Positions 21,039-33,660 of a stretch of 64,000 nucleotides of DNA are shown piece after piece. The notes under the pieces were generated by a model that was not told where the DNA came from, did no database searches, and saw nothing but the letters and a program-made list of their open reading frames with translations. Made by a program: the position numbers and the translations under genes. Source of the DNA: Magicicada septendecula (lineage: Eukaryota; Arthropoda; Insecta; Hemiptera; Cicadidae); NCBI GenBank assembly GCA_034769895.1, contig CM068370.1:49547454-49611453 (forward strand), written 5' to 3'. Each line of letters opens with the position of its first letter. Within the stretch, counting starts at the first letter, position 1.

Positions 21039-22570
21039 AAAATTGATGTAATCTTTGATTGCGGATTTGATAAATCACACATAAAGAGTTTGTGGATATG
21101 CATCAGACTTCATATAAACGAAACAGAGAATCATGGTACTGCCATAAATAGTCACTAATCAGTCTCACAATTCTGATCCTCGTTGGGTATCAAATTCCGT
21201 CTAGACCTTCTTTAATATTCTTTTCTCTCTTGTATGGATTAAAAAAAAGAAAAATATGTCCTGAGTTCAGTAGGCAGAGAAAAATATTGTGTCGCAAGAA
21301 CATAAGAGGTCTCGTAGACCAGATTTCATCTCGCGTTGGCGTTCTTACATTATATTTTACATTACATTATACTTTGTGGTTACATAAGAATATTATTATG
21401 TGCGATAGTTGTCGCTGCTTTTGTAAAATGTTTTCGTGACGTTAAAGACACAAAATAACGTATTAGTAAGAACTGATAGTGATTTCTCTAAACAGTGAAA
21501 TAGCTGTGTGCAATTTATCTGTAAAGCAAACTGTTACCGCAGAGTTACTACTTGTTTCAGTTCACGTGCTAATTGGAGCATTTAATTCCATGCACTTTAT
21601 GACAGCAAAATAGTGCGTTCATATTTTGAAAGCAATTGCAGTAAACCTCCTTAATCCGACTCTAGTGGGACCGAATGCCTGTCGGATTAGTGAAAATTAC
21701 GAATTACCCAAAGTAGACAAAACTAAGTTAAACGTTTCACAAAATCTAATCAGTATATTAATTTGTTGAACTAAAAATATAAAATTAACACACCACAGTA
21801 GATTTTAAGTGTTTAATTTATAAAATAAATTTTAGAAAATATGAAATACCCATATGATACGTCTAAAGCCTTTACATAGCCCTACCTTTCGATATTTAGA
21901 GTAGGCCTATTCTTTAAATATATTTTTATCTTTTCTTTAAATATATTTACCATTACCTTTCGTTGAACCTCTATAGCACTTTAATTTCCTCAGTATAACA
22001 GTCCAATACAGTAGAGTGCTTATATCTGTCGCAGCTTCATCGCAAAAACAAATTAAACAGACTTCAGTCACGTAGCATTTCATAATCAGTAGGATCAACC
22101 TTCAGTTCTTACTACAGCATCCAACTTATCGAACAAAATACCCTCCAATTCAAGTTACCACCTACAATCTCTTATTGGTGCATCAGAAGTTTATATGTAG
22201 TCAAGAAATGCTATAACTAAACCTATATAACTTTAGACATAAAACAATTGCAATAAATCAATGGATTAATTATGGTTATAAACCGCTGACTGCGATTTTA
22301 AAAATCTGTACAAACTGTTGCGATCTTAAAAAATTAGAAATAATATTGTAGCATGACAGATATTCCACCAATAATTAATTCAAATAAGATCATAAAAATA
22401 ATTAAATTACATATACCCAAAGAATGTCAAATGAAATTCAATTACACTTCAAAGGAAAACTCCACTATAAAAGAAAAACAATAATTAAATAATAAAAATG
22501 CAACCATAAAAGTCAAAGAAAATAAATTAAAGGAAACTCATATTGAAAAATCAGGAGATTACCCAGGAGG
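21039..22570. other. Anonymous AT-rich DNA
   Basis: No protein family, TE terminus or RNA gene recognised; low-complexity AT stretches dominate. Confidence 0.45.
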
Positions 22571-22577
22571 TTAGGAG

Positions 22578-22775
22578 CAGGTGATAAATATAATACCCCA
22601 AACACAAGAAGAAACAAGAAGAGGAAGATTGGTATCAGGTGATACACAAGATATCCCGAAACAAGAAAGAAGAGTAAAGTTAGTATCAGATGATAAAGAG
22701 GATACTCCAAACCCAAGAAGGAAGAAGAAATTTAAAAGCAGATAATAAAGAAGATACTCCGAACCAACCATCGGA
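22578..22775 (+). repeat. Decayed tandem repeat, about 52-58 bp period, four units
   Basis: Units starting near 22580, 22638, 22689 and 22741 share GATGATAAAGAGGATACTCC-like sequence followed by an AAGAAG-rich half. In places they read as D-K-E-D-T-P-N repeats but without a continuous frame. Confidence 0.5.
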
Positions 22776-25710
22776 CAAGATAACACTGAGTACCTTGGTT
22801 TACCCAAGAATGAACACAAGAAGGAAGACGAGAAGAAAGGAAGAAATAGGATGGAAGAACCACAATAAAAACCTATTATTAACTACCATTAACCCCAAAC
22901 CAAATGATACCATTAAAGAAAGTATAACACCCCAAAACATTATGAAATTGTAATTATTTATAAACAAAAGTATTGTGTAGTATGATAAGAAGTGCACCAA
23001 CTAAAGTTATTATATGATAAAAAATAAACAAATCTTCACAGTCCAAGATGACTAAAGGTCTGGTCTGAGAATAATAAAACTCAAATATAAGTCAGAACCA
23101 ACAGTGAAAGTGTACTAGTGGAAGTGTTTTGAAATGTAATAAACTTCAAGTTGTAGTGTATCTATAACTTAAACAATGTGCTATAAAATAACTTTTATAT
23201 TTTATAATTAACAAATAATGAAATATTAAAATGGAAAATATTTCCAATATTTCATTAAATAAGGTCACTTTGTTATCTCAAGACATTCAAAGAAATGCCA
23301 ATAACAAAGAAAGTGTGGGTAGAAATGTTTACTGTACAAGGGGATGTTAAATAATAATAGTAAAATCAGAAAGGATTGAAAATAATTTAAGTTTTAATAG
23401 AGTTAAGAAGTTTAAATGGCTGATATTGTTCAAAGCCATGAACTCCATATTTTTAAAAGAGTTCTAATAGAATAAGGTACCTATATGTTTAGAGTAAGTT
23501 GTACTAGTTATATAACAGCATACATACAAATCAAAATGTTTAAGTATGGATGCTGTATTAATTTACAAATGTGTTAAATGTATGTTCAAAACAGTTTAAG
23601 CAAACATGTCTAACTTTAAAGACTGCTGATTAATGTTAATTATTATTTTTGTAACAGTAGCATGAATTAGATGCTACACATCTCAATAATTATGTAAACA
23701 ATTTTATTTTGTCATGTTAACTTTTAAGAGTCAGAGGAGGAGTAGAATTAAATTTATTTGAAAAAAAACATATATGTAAAATACTAAACTCTAGGCCAAA
23801 TAATGAATTCACAAAAGTTAATATAAACCAGTTAATTCACCAATGAACCATGTAAACTAACAAGATTTAATTAAGGTAGGTCAATTAACAACTACTGTAA
23901 ATGATCCTATGATTTAAAAGAGTAATATAGAAAAATATCTTAAATTATTGAAAATTTTCGAAATGTAAAAAATAACTATTTTTAAAGAGGAATGGTAAAT
24001 TCAGAAATTATCACTAAAAGACAGTTCAAATGTTAAATGTATAAGTAATTAAGGAAAGGAAAGGATTTGTGACCATTTGAAATTTATTATAATTATATTA
24101 ATAACACTTAAAATGGCAGTAATTGTGTACAAGAACGGAAACAGGTTTTTTGGGCCTAGATTTCCAAAAAGACAGAATATAGGTAATTTTAACAAAAATC
24201 TCAACAAATATGGACTGTGACATATCAAATTAAACAGATTGAGATAAATAAACCAATTATATGGTTAATAGTTCATGAAAGCGAACAATAAACTAAAAAT
24301 ATTCCATATATATGTACTTTGGAATTATGTACATGGGAAGTGAAAATTATTTTAACAATACTTTTCCAATATTAACTTGGCAAGATATTTCTCAAGGTGA
24401 AGGAAGTAATTTAGTTCTTTGTTAACATTCAAACGGAACAGTCGATGCGGAATCGCGTTCTTAAAACCGTATAACGGAGTGTAAAAGGTTAAAACCTAGA
24501 ATCAGTGGAAAACGGGAGTTACATAAATTAACACTTTTCGAGTCAAAACTTATGAAATACTCTACGACAACGGTGAAAACGAACAATACACCACATAATA
24601 CAAGTGATTTAAACCATAAAAACTACCTACTATTAATAATTCACTCTACAACATAATAACGATTCTTCGCCACTAACAGACATAAAGTGAACACCTCTAA
24701 CAGAAAACAATTAACACCAGTGAACACTGAACACTCATCCAGGATACCTCAAAAAACATAATAGACAGTATACACGATTTCGGAGATCCATAAAACAGTT
24801 ATAAAGGTGAATTTATTGTAAGATTTCCAGCGACCAAATATACGTATAACCTCATCAATTCAGCTAGCCGCCATGATGGTCCCAAGATGCACTGCAACCT
24901 TCCTCGACTGATTTCATAGAAGCAGCATTGGTTTGAGAATTCAAATATATTAAACCTTATATATATTATTCACAATTTGTTAAATATTAATTATTAAGAT
25001 TATTTCTTGTATATGTTATACTTTCTAGGCCTGCCCTTCTCTGACTATATATAAAATAATCGTTGAAAGAACCTTTCTTTTTTAAGACTTGTATAAAAAA
25101 TTAACCTGTAATCACATATCGATATATCCCTGTGACGGAGTCGAACAATTGCTCTAAATCGATTTAACATCGATTATTATTAAACGCAATAGATCAACAA
25201 AATAAATCAATAAATAATAAATCAATAATTGGTTGTTAATAAATCAATTTGTTTCAACTATTTGGATTGTAAAATTATTTCACATTTTAATGTAAGGGTT
25301 TAATTACTTACAAGACTTCCTGGAAGACGAAAAATATTAACTGAAAGTGAGATACTGGAGCAGCGCTGAAAATCATTAATCGATTGCTGAAGGAGATAAT
25401 CTGATTAACTCTAGATTTTGTTAAGATCTACCAGAAGTGTAAATTAAACCAAAATAATTCTCAGAATTTCGAAATTTTCGACAAAACACAAATTTAGGAT
25501 TAATCCTAAATTTTAACCATAACAAACAAACATAAAATTTTTTTTTTAAATACATTTTTTTTTCTTTCATTTGTAACTACAGTTAACAGGTCTAGTTACA
25601 ATATACGAGACCAAGTAGAATTAACCGGAAAGAAATAGGGTATGAGCATCTTATTGTATGGGGATAAGGGTTACAGAAGACGGACTGCAGTACTCCACTC
25701 ATAAACTCAC
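22776..25710. other. Long anonymous AT-rich stretch
   Basis: About 2.9 kb with stops in all frames and no recognised TE. Possibly an old intron or decayed element. Confidence 0.4.
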
Positions 25711-25711
25711 A

Positions 25712-26470
25712 TAAATGCGTTGGCATGGGCTACCCATGATGAAAGAAAACGCTGACATTCCATGGTACGTACTAAGAAGAAAAGTACATTTCTTAAATAA
25801 TAAACCTTCAATAACGGAACCGTGTATCTTCAATAATGTGAAGAGGAAAAGGAAATAGAAGAAGAAGAGAAAGGAAAAGGAGTAGGAGGAGGAAAAGAAG
25901 AAGAAGGAGAAAAAGGTAAGAAGATGATGATGAAGAAGTATACTTTATTGGAAAAATATGATATCATGTACAGGGAACAACACGTCAACACAATACTATG
26001 ACACCAGTTGGAGAAACAAACAAATTTTTATAAAAGCAGGAAAAAAGAAACAGGAGGTCACAAAATCGTCGAATGTAGTTTGGCGGTCTACAATGTCGCC
26101 TCTACACTGTACTCGAAATCGGATTACCAACGAACGAAGCAGACGATAAAACATCTGAGTAGTTTCTTACAAATTCACTAGTCCGTGGTTTTTATTTATT
26201 GTGAAACTTTCAGAAAACATATTTATCAAGTGTTATTTTACTTTTTCTCTGCAGCGCAAGTTTAAACTGACGTAGAAGGGTCATAAGAGATAAGAAGCAA
26301 AGTTTGGAGGTAGTAAACGGGGAGGCGGGGTGTTGGGCTTCACTCTTTGACAGCAGCGTTTTCATTGTACACTTTATTGTGTATATTCTCCATGGTAAAG
26401 TTAATGTAGACTGTCATTACGTTACCAGGCACGAAAACGCTAAAAACGTTACGAAAGCTGCGTCGGCATA
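25712..26470 (-). repeat. Dispersed repeat of unknown class, copy 2
   Basis: Inverted partner of 7470-8230, sharing the phrases listed there. An irregular GA-rich tract (25845-25925) occupies the place of the long CTT run. A short 66-residue frame at 26304-26504 is not shared openly with copy 1. Confidence 0.7.
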
Positions 26471-26942
26471 CAAAAACGTATTCAGGCCTACAGCAATTAA
26501 ATAATATTAGGTTGTGCAACTATTAACGGTAGTCACTGTAGCCAAACGTACTTCCAGATTCTCAGAATGTTAAACAATAAAGAGTGTTACACTAAAAATA
26601 AATATTCGGAGAGATCACATTTCATTCCAACGCAGTAATTAACAAAATAGAAAATAGTAAAACATACGATTAAATAAAATCGTTAATATTATTCCTGAAT
26701 CTAATCATTAAAAAATATCTATGTGCAATGTTCCGGAGGGAAATGACACTATTATACGAGATGATTCTAAAAGTAAAAATATCAAAAAAATGTCATATAA
26801 GCATAGATCCGGAAATTGCAACCATTTTATGGAAGAATGCAGCAAATTTTATGTGAAGAATGCAACAAAGATCAAAACTGATGTAATACAAAATTTTTGT
26901 TAATTACATTCAAGTTCATTACATTATAAGGAAGAATTTAGT

Positions 26943-27345
26943 AAAGACATACGTGTGGAGTGAATCTTGGACAATTGGAGAAAGTGACAAGAAAATGCTC
27001 CAAGCATTTGAGACCTGGTGCTACAGAAGAATATTCAACATAAACTGGAGGGAGAAGATAACAAATGAGGAAGTCTTTAGAATAGGTCAGGAAGAGAAGA
27101 GCTTTCTGCGAAATTTAAAAGGCAGAAGAGCTAAGTTTATAGGGCATTATACTTCGACACAATGGGTTGGTTAAGAGAATAATAGAAGGAACAATTGAAA
27201 AGAAGAATCATAGAGGTCAACCCCGTTTAGACTACATGAAACAGCTTATGGTCGATATGAACTGCACATCATATTGTGAGTTGAAAAGAAAAGCAGAGAA
27301 GCATGAAGAATGGCGAGCTGCTGCCAACCAGCCTATGGGCTGCTA
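26943..27345 (+). pseudogene. 5'-truncated LINE, C-terminal end
   Basis: WSESWTIGESDKKMLQAFET, WCYRRIFNINWREKITNEEV and FLRNLKGRRAKFIGH belong to the post-RT region of RTE/Jockey-like insect LINEs. One frame break at about 27168 separates this from VKRIIEGTIEKKNHRGQPRL, then DYMKQLMVD and ANQPMGC with a stop near 27346, the usual extreme C-terminus. The RT catalytic domain is absent. Confidence 0.85.
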
Positions 27346-27904
27346 ATATAGAAGAGAAGAGACATTCAAGTAATTTACATTAAAGTTTTTTACAAAACAT
27401 ATAATTCAGTTTATTTTAGTTTTACTTATAATTATAATAATTCTATTATGTCGTTACTACCAACACTACTATTACTATTATTATTGTTACTATTATAATT
27501 GCTCGTACTGTGTCATTTTACCTTCGTCATGGCACGGTTTGATGTTATTATTAAGGGCGGCAATAACTACTTACTTGTTCTTTGAAGGACCCTCTGTCCT
27601 GGGCTAAATGGAATACTGCCTAGTGAAAGCAAAAACCCTTGCTTGTACAAAGTCCGTCCGTCCGCCGATGTAATTGGAGACCTACCCCGAGGTTTTTGTC
27701 TTCAAAGAAGCTAAGATATGTCTTGTTGATTCATTACAAAAACTTATCTTTCGTCTGCAGTTCATACAATGTAATGTGAAAACAAACACCCACGGTACTC
27801 TGAAAAATTTGCTGTGATATATTACTTCTTTCAGTTTTATTATTACTGTTACTATTCTCGAGTCACCCATTCTATTATGTGAATCGAGAATACCAAAAAA
27901 GATA

Positions 27905-28026
27905 ATCCAGTATAAGCCTCTTAGTGAACGAGATAGAGGCAGTGAACAAGAAAACGGTGGCCGTGAAGACGGAACAGGCTGCAAGCCTAATCCTTGAAGT
28001 GAAGAAGAAGAAGAAGAAGAAGAAGA
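27905..28026 (+). pseudogene. LINE 3' terminus with GAA tail
   Basis: Only the last part of the GAA-tailed LINE is present. GGAACAGGCTGCAAGCCTAA then TCCTTGAAGTGAAGAAGAAG is the family 3' signature. AGGCT (27976-27980) pairs with AGCCT (27984-27988) around GCA. Confidence 0.7.
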
Positions 28027-28585
28027 CTGTTACTATCATTTTTGTGGTTTCGTCATTTTGTCGTACTAATTTGTGTGTGTGTGTGGGGGGGGGGAGGTAT
28101 TTCTACAACCTTTCTACATTTTGATGTTAGATGTTAGTCTGCGTCCTTACGTTTCACGATGGTGCAAACTTTGGTAGCTTCCCCTATCTTAAGAAACTAC
28201 TCTCGCTCTTTGTTTTATCTTAACGTTTTCAATATTATTTTGCATTTACATTACACTAATCATACTCACTTTTCCTATACCTTTTTTTTTCGATTCCAGC
28301 TGCTACTTTTTTCATCGTTATCTTCTCATTAATTCTTATCATATACACCTACCTATTCACTACTAGAATTGAACAATGTATAATGATCGTACATTATAAC
28401 GAATGTCCTTTAAAGTAATTGTGTAGGTATCAGTAAATCATCTTACAAACCAATAAACAACTAAAAATTGTTCATGTACAACATTAAGTGACATAAATTT
28501 TAATTATACAATAATTGAAAACAGTTGATTTAACATTTTTAAGCTAATCGTGGCAGTAGTATGCAAGGTCTGATCAAGACGTTAA
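28027..28585. other. Anonymous DNA with a short GT/G run
   Basis: A (GT)n run followed by a G10 run lies at about 28070-28095. No gene or TE end recognised. Confidence 0.45.
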
Positions 28586-28589
28586 TGCA

Positions 28590-28795
28590 GTTCTAGTTTA
28601 TTTTAAAAATTATGCCTTTATTCATCGACACTTATACTGTCCCCTTCAAAGTAGTTTCACTCGAATGTAACACGATTAAGCCAGCCGTTTTGCAGTCTTC
28701 TAAATATTTCAACAATGCACTTTTTGGTACAGCCTTGAGATCGCTTAGCGATTTTCGTTTTACGTCTTCAACGGTCAAAAAACGTTCCCCTCTCG
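28590..28795 (-). pseudogene. mariner-like transposase, C-terminal relic
   Basis: On the minus strand RFLTVEDVKRKSLSDLKAVP followed by KSALLKYLEDCKTAG resembles the C-terminus of mariner-type transposases (TVEDV..K....L..IPKS.F...F..W). A frameshift within the last part leads to NYFEGD, a common ending of the family. An 88-residue frame on the opposite strand is a shadow. Confidence 0.62.
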
Positions 28796-30104
28796 TGGAA
28801 ATTATCACTACTGGGAGAAGGAAAGATCGCGTTGGGACACATCTGGTAAATCCGGCAGTTTCCGTGTCATCATTATAACGTTTTAATTTGCCTGACCTGG
28901 CAAAATTCTTAACAAGCAATGACGTGCGTCCAAGTCCATTATCAGGCTGCAATTTTCATAAATTATTCTTCCGTAAATTTGGTCGTTTTCTACGGATAGG
29001 TTCATACAAATGGCGTAAAGTGTCTGAATAGTACTCTTTAGTTACCACTGCGCCTAGCGATGAAATTTCGTGGAACACAAAAACATAATCTTCATCTGAC
29101 AACCACGATCTTCAACTCATTTACGGCATTCTTTGAAGCTTGTAAACCGCTTGTTCACTGACGTCAGTCTCGCCAGAAGTCTTCTGAACACGTTTACCGG
29201 GACAGAGCAGTTTACCTCTCAGTTTACACAATGTCACGTTCTCAATCATGCATTGTAGAATTACAAATAATCACCTAATACACCCAAGGCCGACTTACTC
29301 AATTAGCTGGGAAATCTAAACTATGCATCGAATAAGGATAAAATTTTAAAAGATTGTCATTAATATTACGTATAAACAGCTTTTTAATCGTACTTGTAGG
29401 GGTGGAAATTGCAAATTCGCACGAACTATTTGATCAAACCTCGTATTTCTGTAGCTTGAGATAGATCTTAAGTTATTAAGTTTAAGAACACCATTAGGTG
29501 ATGTAAAATAAGTTCTGTTAATTTACTGTACAACCAAATTATAAAACTTGCTAATACCTTGCTTACCAAACCGGCCGGGGGGGGGGGGCACGTTTGCCCC
29601 TAGTGTGACAGACCGTAGTTGCTGGGGGTTAGGTAGTTTTATAAGTGTATAACATAGTTTGTCAGCATTCATTTAGTTTTCTGCATTGGAAATCGTTACA
29701 CCCGACCCTCGTTACCATAACAATGTTAGTTATTCCGCTTCTAGCTGCGTTCCTTGATGTCGGGCTGATGTTGGTTGTTGCAGTTTCCGAACTCATGTTT
29801 TATGGCAATTTTTCTTATTTTTATTTGTAGTTGCTCTCAGATTGTAACAGCGAGATGACAGTAAGTTTGGATGGCACTTACGGTGAAACATATAATTTAA
29901 GACTAGTGTTCTTTCCGAGCTCGGACAAAGATGCAGAGTAAAAGGTAACGCGAAAGAGGACATCGGAAATGAACAGTTGTTGATAGAACTGGACCTCAAA
30001 GGTTATCAAACTGTCACAACTACCTTTGTCAGTACTCTGTCTTTATAACGTAGGCAGGACGTTTATTGTATCAGGGGCTCTGACATAATTTGAAACAATA
30101 TTTG
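28796..30104. other. Anonymous DNA
   Basis: Contains a G12 run at about 29578 and the second copy of the short repeat noted at 5470-5620. Upstream parts of the mariner-like relic may lie at 28800-29200 but could not be recognised. Confidence 0.4.
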
Positions 30105-30297
30105 CGTTTCGGCCTCACCATCGGAGGCCATCATCGGTGTCGGAAACCATTGACACGGTGTCCGCCGGTTCACCCCAGTGGTGAAGTAGAGGCTATCTCT
30201 ATCGTCTAAGTCTCTACTTCATCACTGGGGTGAACTCGCGGACATCTTGCCAGTGGTTCCGATACTGATAGTGACCTCCGACGGTGAAGCCGAAACG
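30105..30297. repeat. Imperfect fold-back abutting the 75-bp array
   Basis: Arms of about 90 bp (30105-30196 and 30206-30297) are inverse complements with scattered mismatches, e.g. GGTTCACCCCAGTGGTGAAG against CTTCATCACTGGGGTGAACT. On the minus strand the left arm holds CCGATGA, then GGCCTC/GAGGCC, then GAAACG, a hammerhead core with U4 and the cleavage triplet mutated. The right arm ends with GGTGAAGCCGAAACG, which is also the start of the first array unit. Confidence 0.72.
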
Positions 30298-33113
30298 TCT
30301 GTCAACACAAACCATAGACCACGGCCTAACAGCCCGGCAAACCGTGTGGAGGCCGGCAGTGAAGCCGAAACGTCTGTCAACACAAACCACAGACCACGGC
30401 CTAACAGCCCGGCAAACTATGTCGAGGCCGGCGGTGAAGCCGAAACGTCTGTCAACACAAACCACAGACCACGGCCTAACAGCCCGGCAAACTATGTCGA
30501 GGCCGGCGGTGAAGCCGAAACGTCTGTCAACACAAACCACAGACCACGGCCTAACAGCCCGGCAAACTATGTCGAGGCCGGCGGTGAAGCCGAAACGTCT
30601 GTCAACACAAACCACAGACCACGGCCTAACAGCCCGGCAATCTGTGTGGAGGCCGGCGGTGAAGCCGAAACGTCTGTCAACACAAACCACAGACCACGGC
30701 CTAACAGCCCGGCAAACTATGTGGAGGCCGGCGGTGAAGCCGAAACGTCTGTCAACACAAACCATAGACCACGGCCTAACAGCCCGGCAAACTATGTCGA
30801 GGCCGGCGGTGAAGCCGAAACGTCTGTCAACACAAACCACAGACCACGGCCTAACAGCCCGGCAAACTATGTCGAGGCCGGCGGTGAAGCCGAAACGTCT
30901 GTCAACACAAACCACAGACCACGGCCTAACAGCCCGGCAAACTATGTGGAGGCCGGCGGTGAAGCCGAAACGTCTGTCAACACAAACCACAGACCACGGC
31001 CTAACAGCCCGGCAAACTATGTCGAGGCCGGCGGTGAAGCCGAAACGTCTGTCAACACAAACCACAGACCACGGCCTAACAGCCCGGCAAACTATGTCGA
31101 GGCCGGCGGTGAAGCCGAAACGTCTGTCAACACAAACCATAGACCACGGCCTAACAGCCCGGCAAACTATGTCGAGGCCGGCGGTGAAGCCGAAACGTCT
31201 GTCAACACAAACCATAGACCACGGCCTAACACCCCGGCAAACAGTGTGGAGGCCGGCGGTGAAGCAGAAACGTCTGTCAACACAAACCACAGACCACGGC
31301 CTAACAGCCCGGCAAACTATGTCGAGGCCGGCGGTGAAGCCGAAACGTCTGTCAACACAAACCACAGACCACGGCCTAACAGCCCGGCAAACTATGTGGA
31401 GGCCGGCGGTGAAGCCGAAACGTCTGTCAACACAAACCATAGACCACGGCCTAACAGCCCGGCAAACTATGTCGAAGCCGGCGGTGAAGCCGAAACGTCT
31501 GTCAACACAAACCACAGACCACGGCCTAACAGCCCGGCAAACTATGTGGAGGCCGGCGGTGAAGCCGAAACGTCTGTCAACACAAACCACAGACCACGGC
31601 CTAACAGCCCGGCAAACTATGTGGAGGCCGGCGGTGAAGCCGAAACGTCTGTCAACACAAACCACAGACCACGGCGTAACAGCTAGGCAAACTATGTCGA
31701 GGCCGGCGGTGAAGCCGAAACGTCTGTCAACACAAACCACAGACCACGGCCTAACAGCCCGGCAAACTATGTCGAGGCCGGCGGTGAAGCCGAAACGTCT
31801 GTCAACACAAACCACAGACCACGGCCTAACAGCCCGGCAAACTATGTCGAGGCCGGCGGTGAAGCCGAAACGACTGTCAACACAAACCACAGACCACGGC
31901 CTAACAGCCCGGCAAACTGTGTGGAGGCCGGCGGTGAAGCCGAAACGTCTGTCAACACAAACCATAGACCACGGTCTAACAGCCCGTCAAACTGTGTGGA
32001 GGCCGGCGGTGAAGCCGAAACGTCTGTCAACACAAACCGTAGACCACGGTCTAACAGCCCGGCAAACTGTGTGGAGGCCGGCGGTGAAGCTGAAACGTCT
32101 GTCAACACAAACCATAGACCACGGCCTAACAGCCCGGCAAACTGTGTGGAGGCCGGCGGTGAAGCCGAAACGTCTGTCAACACAAACCACAGACCACGGC
32201 CTAACAGCCCGGCAAACTATGTGGAGGCCGGCGGTGAAGCCGAAACGTCTGTCAACACAAACCATAGACCACGGCCTAACAGCCCGGCAAACTGTGTGGA
32301 GGCCGGCGGTGAAGCCGAAACGTCTGTCAACACAAACCATAGACCACGGCCTAACAGCCCGGCAAACTGTGTGGAGGCCGGCGGTGAAGCCGAAACGTCT
32401 TTCAACACAAACCACAGACCACGGCCTAACAGCCCGGCAAACTATGTGGAGGCCGGCGGTGAAGCCGAAACGTCTGTCAACACAAACCACAGACCACGGC
32501 CTAACAGCCCGGCAAACTATGTGGAGGCCGGCGGTGAAGCCGAAACGTCTGTCAACACAAACCACAGACCACGGCCTAACAGCCCGGCAAACTATGTGGA
32601 GGCCGGCGGTGAAGCCGAAACGTCTGTCAACACAAACCACAGACCACGGCCTAACAGCCCGGCAAACTATGTGGAGGCCGGCGGTGAAGCCGAAACGTCT
32701 GTCAACACAAACCATAGACCACGGTCTAACAGCCCGGCAAACTATGTGGAGGCCGGCGGTGAAGCCGAAACGTCTGTCAACACAAACCACAGACCACGGC
32801 CTAACAGCCCGGCAAACTATGTGGTGGCCGGCGGTGAAGCCGAAACGTCTGTCAACACAAACCACAGACCACGGCCTAACAGCCCGGCAAACTATGTGGA
32901 GGCCGGCGGTGAAGCCGAAACGTCTGTCAACACAAACCATAGATCACGGTCTAACAGCCCGGCAAACTATGTGGAGGCCGGCGGTGAAGCCGAAACGTCT
33001 GTCAACACAAACCACAGACCACGGTCTAACAGCCCGGCAAACTATGTGGAGGCCGGCGGTGAACCCGAAACGTCTGTCAACACAAACCATAGACCACGGC
33101 CTAACAACCCGGC
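30286..33113. repeat. 75-bp tandem array, 38 units
   Basis: GAAGCCGAAACGTCTG recurs every 75 bp from 30286 to 33061, giving 37 full units and one partial. Units are highly similar; common variants are TATGTCGAGG/TGTGTGGAGG and AACCAC/AACCAT. Because 75 is a multiple of three and the unit lacks stops in most frames, long frames of 952, 583, 479, 445 and 317 codons arise on both strands. There is no start context, domain or frame preference, so they are not treated as genes. The unit shares CGAAACGTCTG, ACCACGG and AACAGCCCGG in the same order with the hammerhead region of RepA. Confidence 0.93.
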
Positions 33114-33149
33114 AAATAATATTAATATTAATAATAAAATAAAATATCT

Positions 33150-33660
33150 CGATACGGGCGAATCTATGGAACTGACAAATTCAAGTATTTTGGAGGAGAA
33201 GTTACTGAACACAATGTTTCAGAGAAAGAAGCCATTAAAGCACGAGTTAACAAGATGAAAGTTGCTTACCATTTACCAAGGACACATATAACAAGAAATC
33301 AATATCCATTATGCCAAATTTAGGCATTATTCAACAGTAATTCGTCGGGAAGCACTTTATGCAGCTGAGTGTCTGACTCTGAACAAGAAAACGATGATGG
33401 AAGAACTGGAAGTCACAGAAAGGAAAATATTAAGGAAAATCTTGGAATCAATAAAAGATGAAGAACAGTGCAGAAGACGCCACAATAATGAGCTGTACAT
33501 ACGTGTTGAGAAAATCACAGACGTAATTAAAAAAAGGATTACTGTCTACGGACATGTTCAAAGAATGAATCCTGACAGACTAACAGGAAGTTTTTTAACT
33601 ATTTCAAAAAGGTCAACATGTCCAATACGTGGTTCAAAGAAACGGAAAAAGACATAGAAC
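33150..33660 (+). pseudogene. 5'-truncated LINE, C-terminal end
   Basis: TDKFKYFGGEVTEHNVSEKE in one frame, then after a frameshift YSTVIRREALYAAECLTLNK, KKTMMEELEVTERKILRKIL and RRRHNNELYIRVEKITDVIK, then GHVQRMNPDRLTGS. This is a widespread insect LINE C-terminal pattern. It begins about 40 bp after the 75-bp array ends and is followed by an A14 run at about 33690. Confidence 0.82.

Noticed and set aside
30286-33113. CRISPR-like array
   Set aside because: Units are contiguous 75-bp repeats without unique spacers, in a eukaryotic setting without cas genes.
30214-33258. Very long overlapping ORFs on both strands (up to 952 codons)
   Set aside because: They are produced by a 75-bp repeat with no stops in most frames. 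No domain, start context or single favoured frame supports translation.
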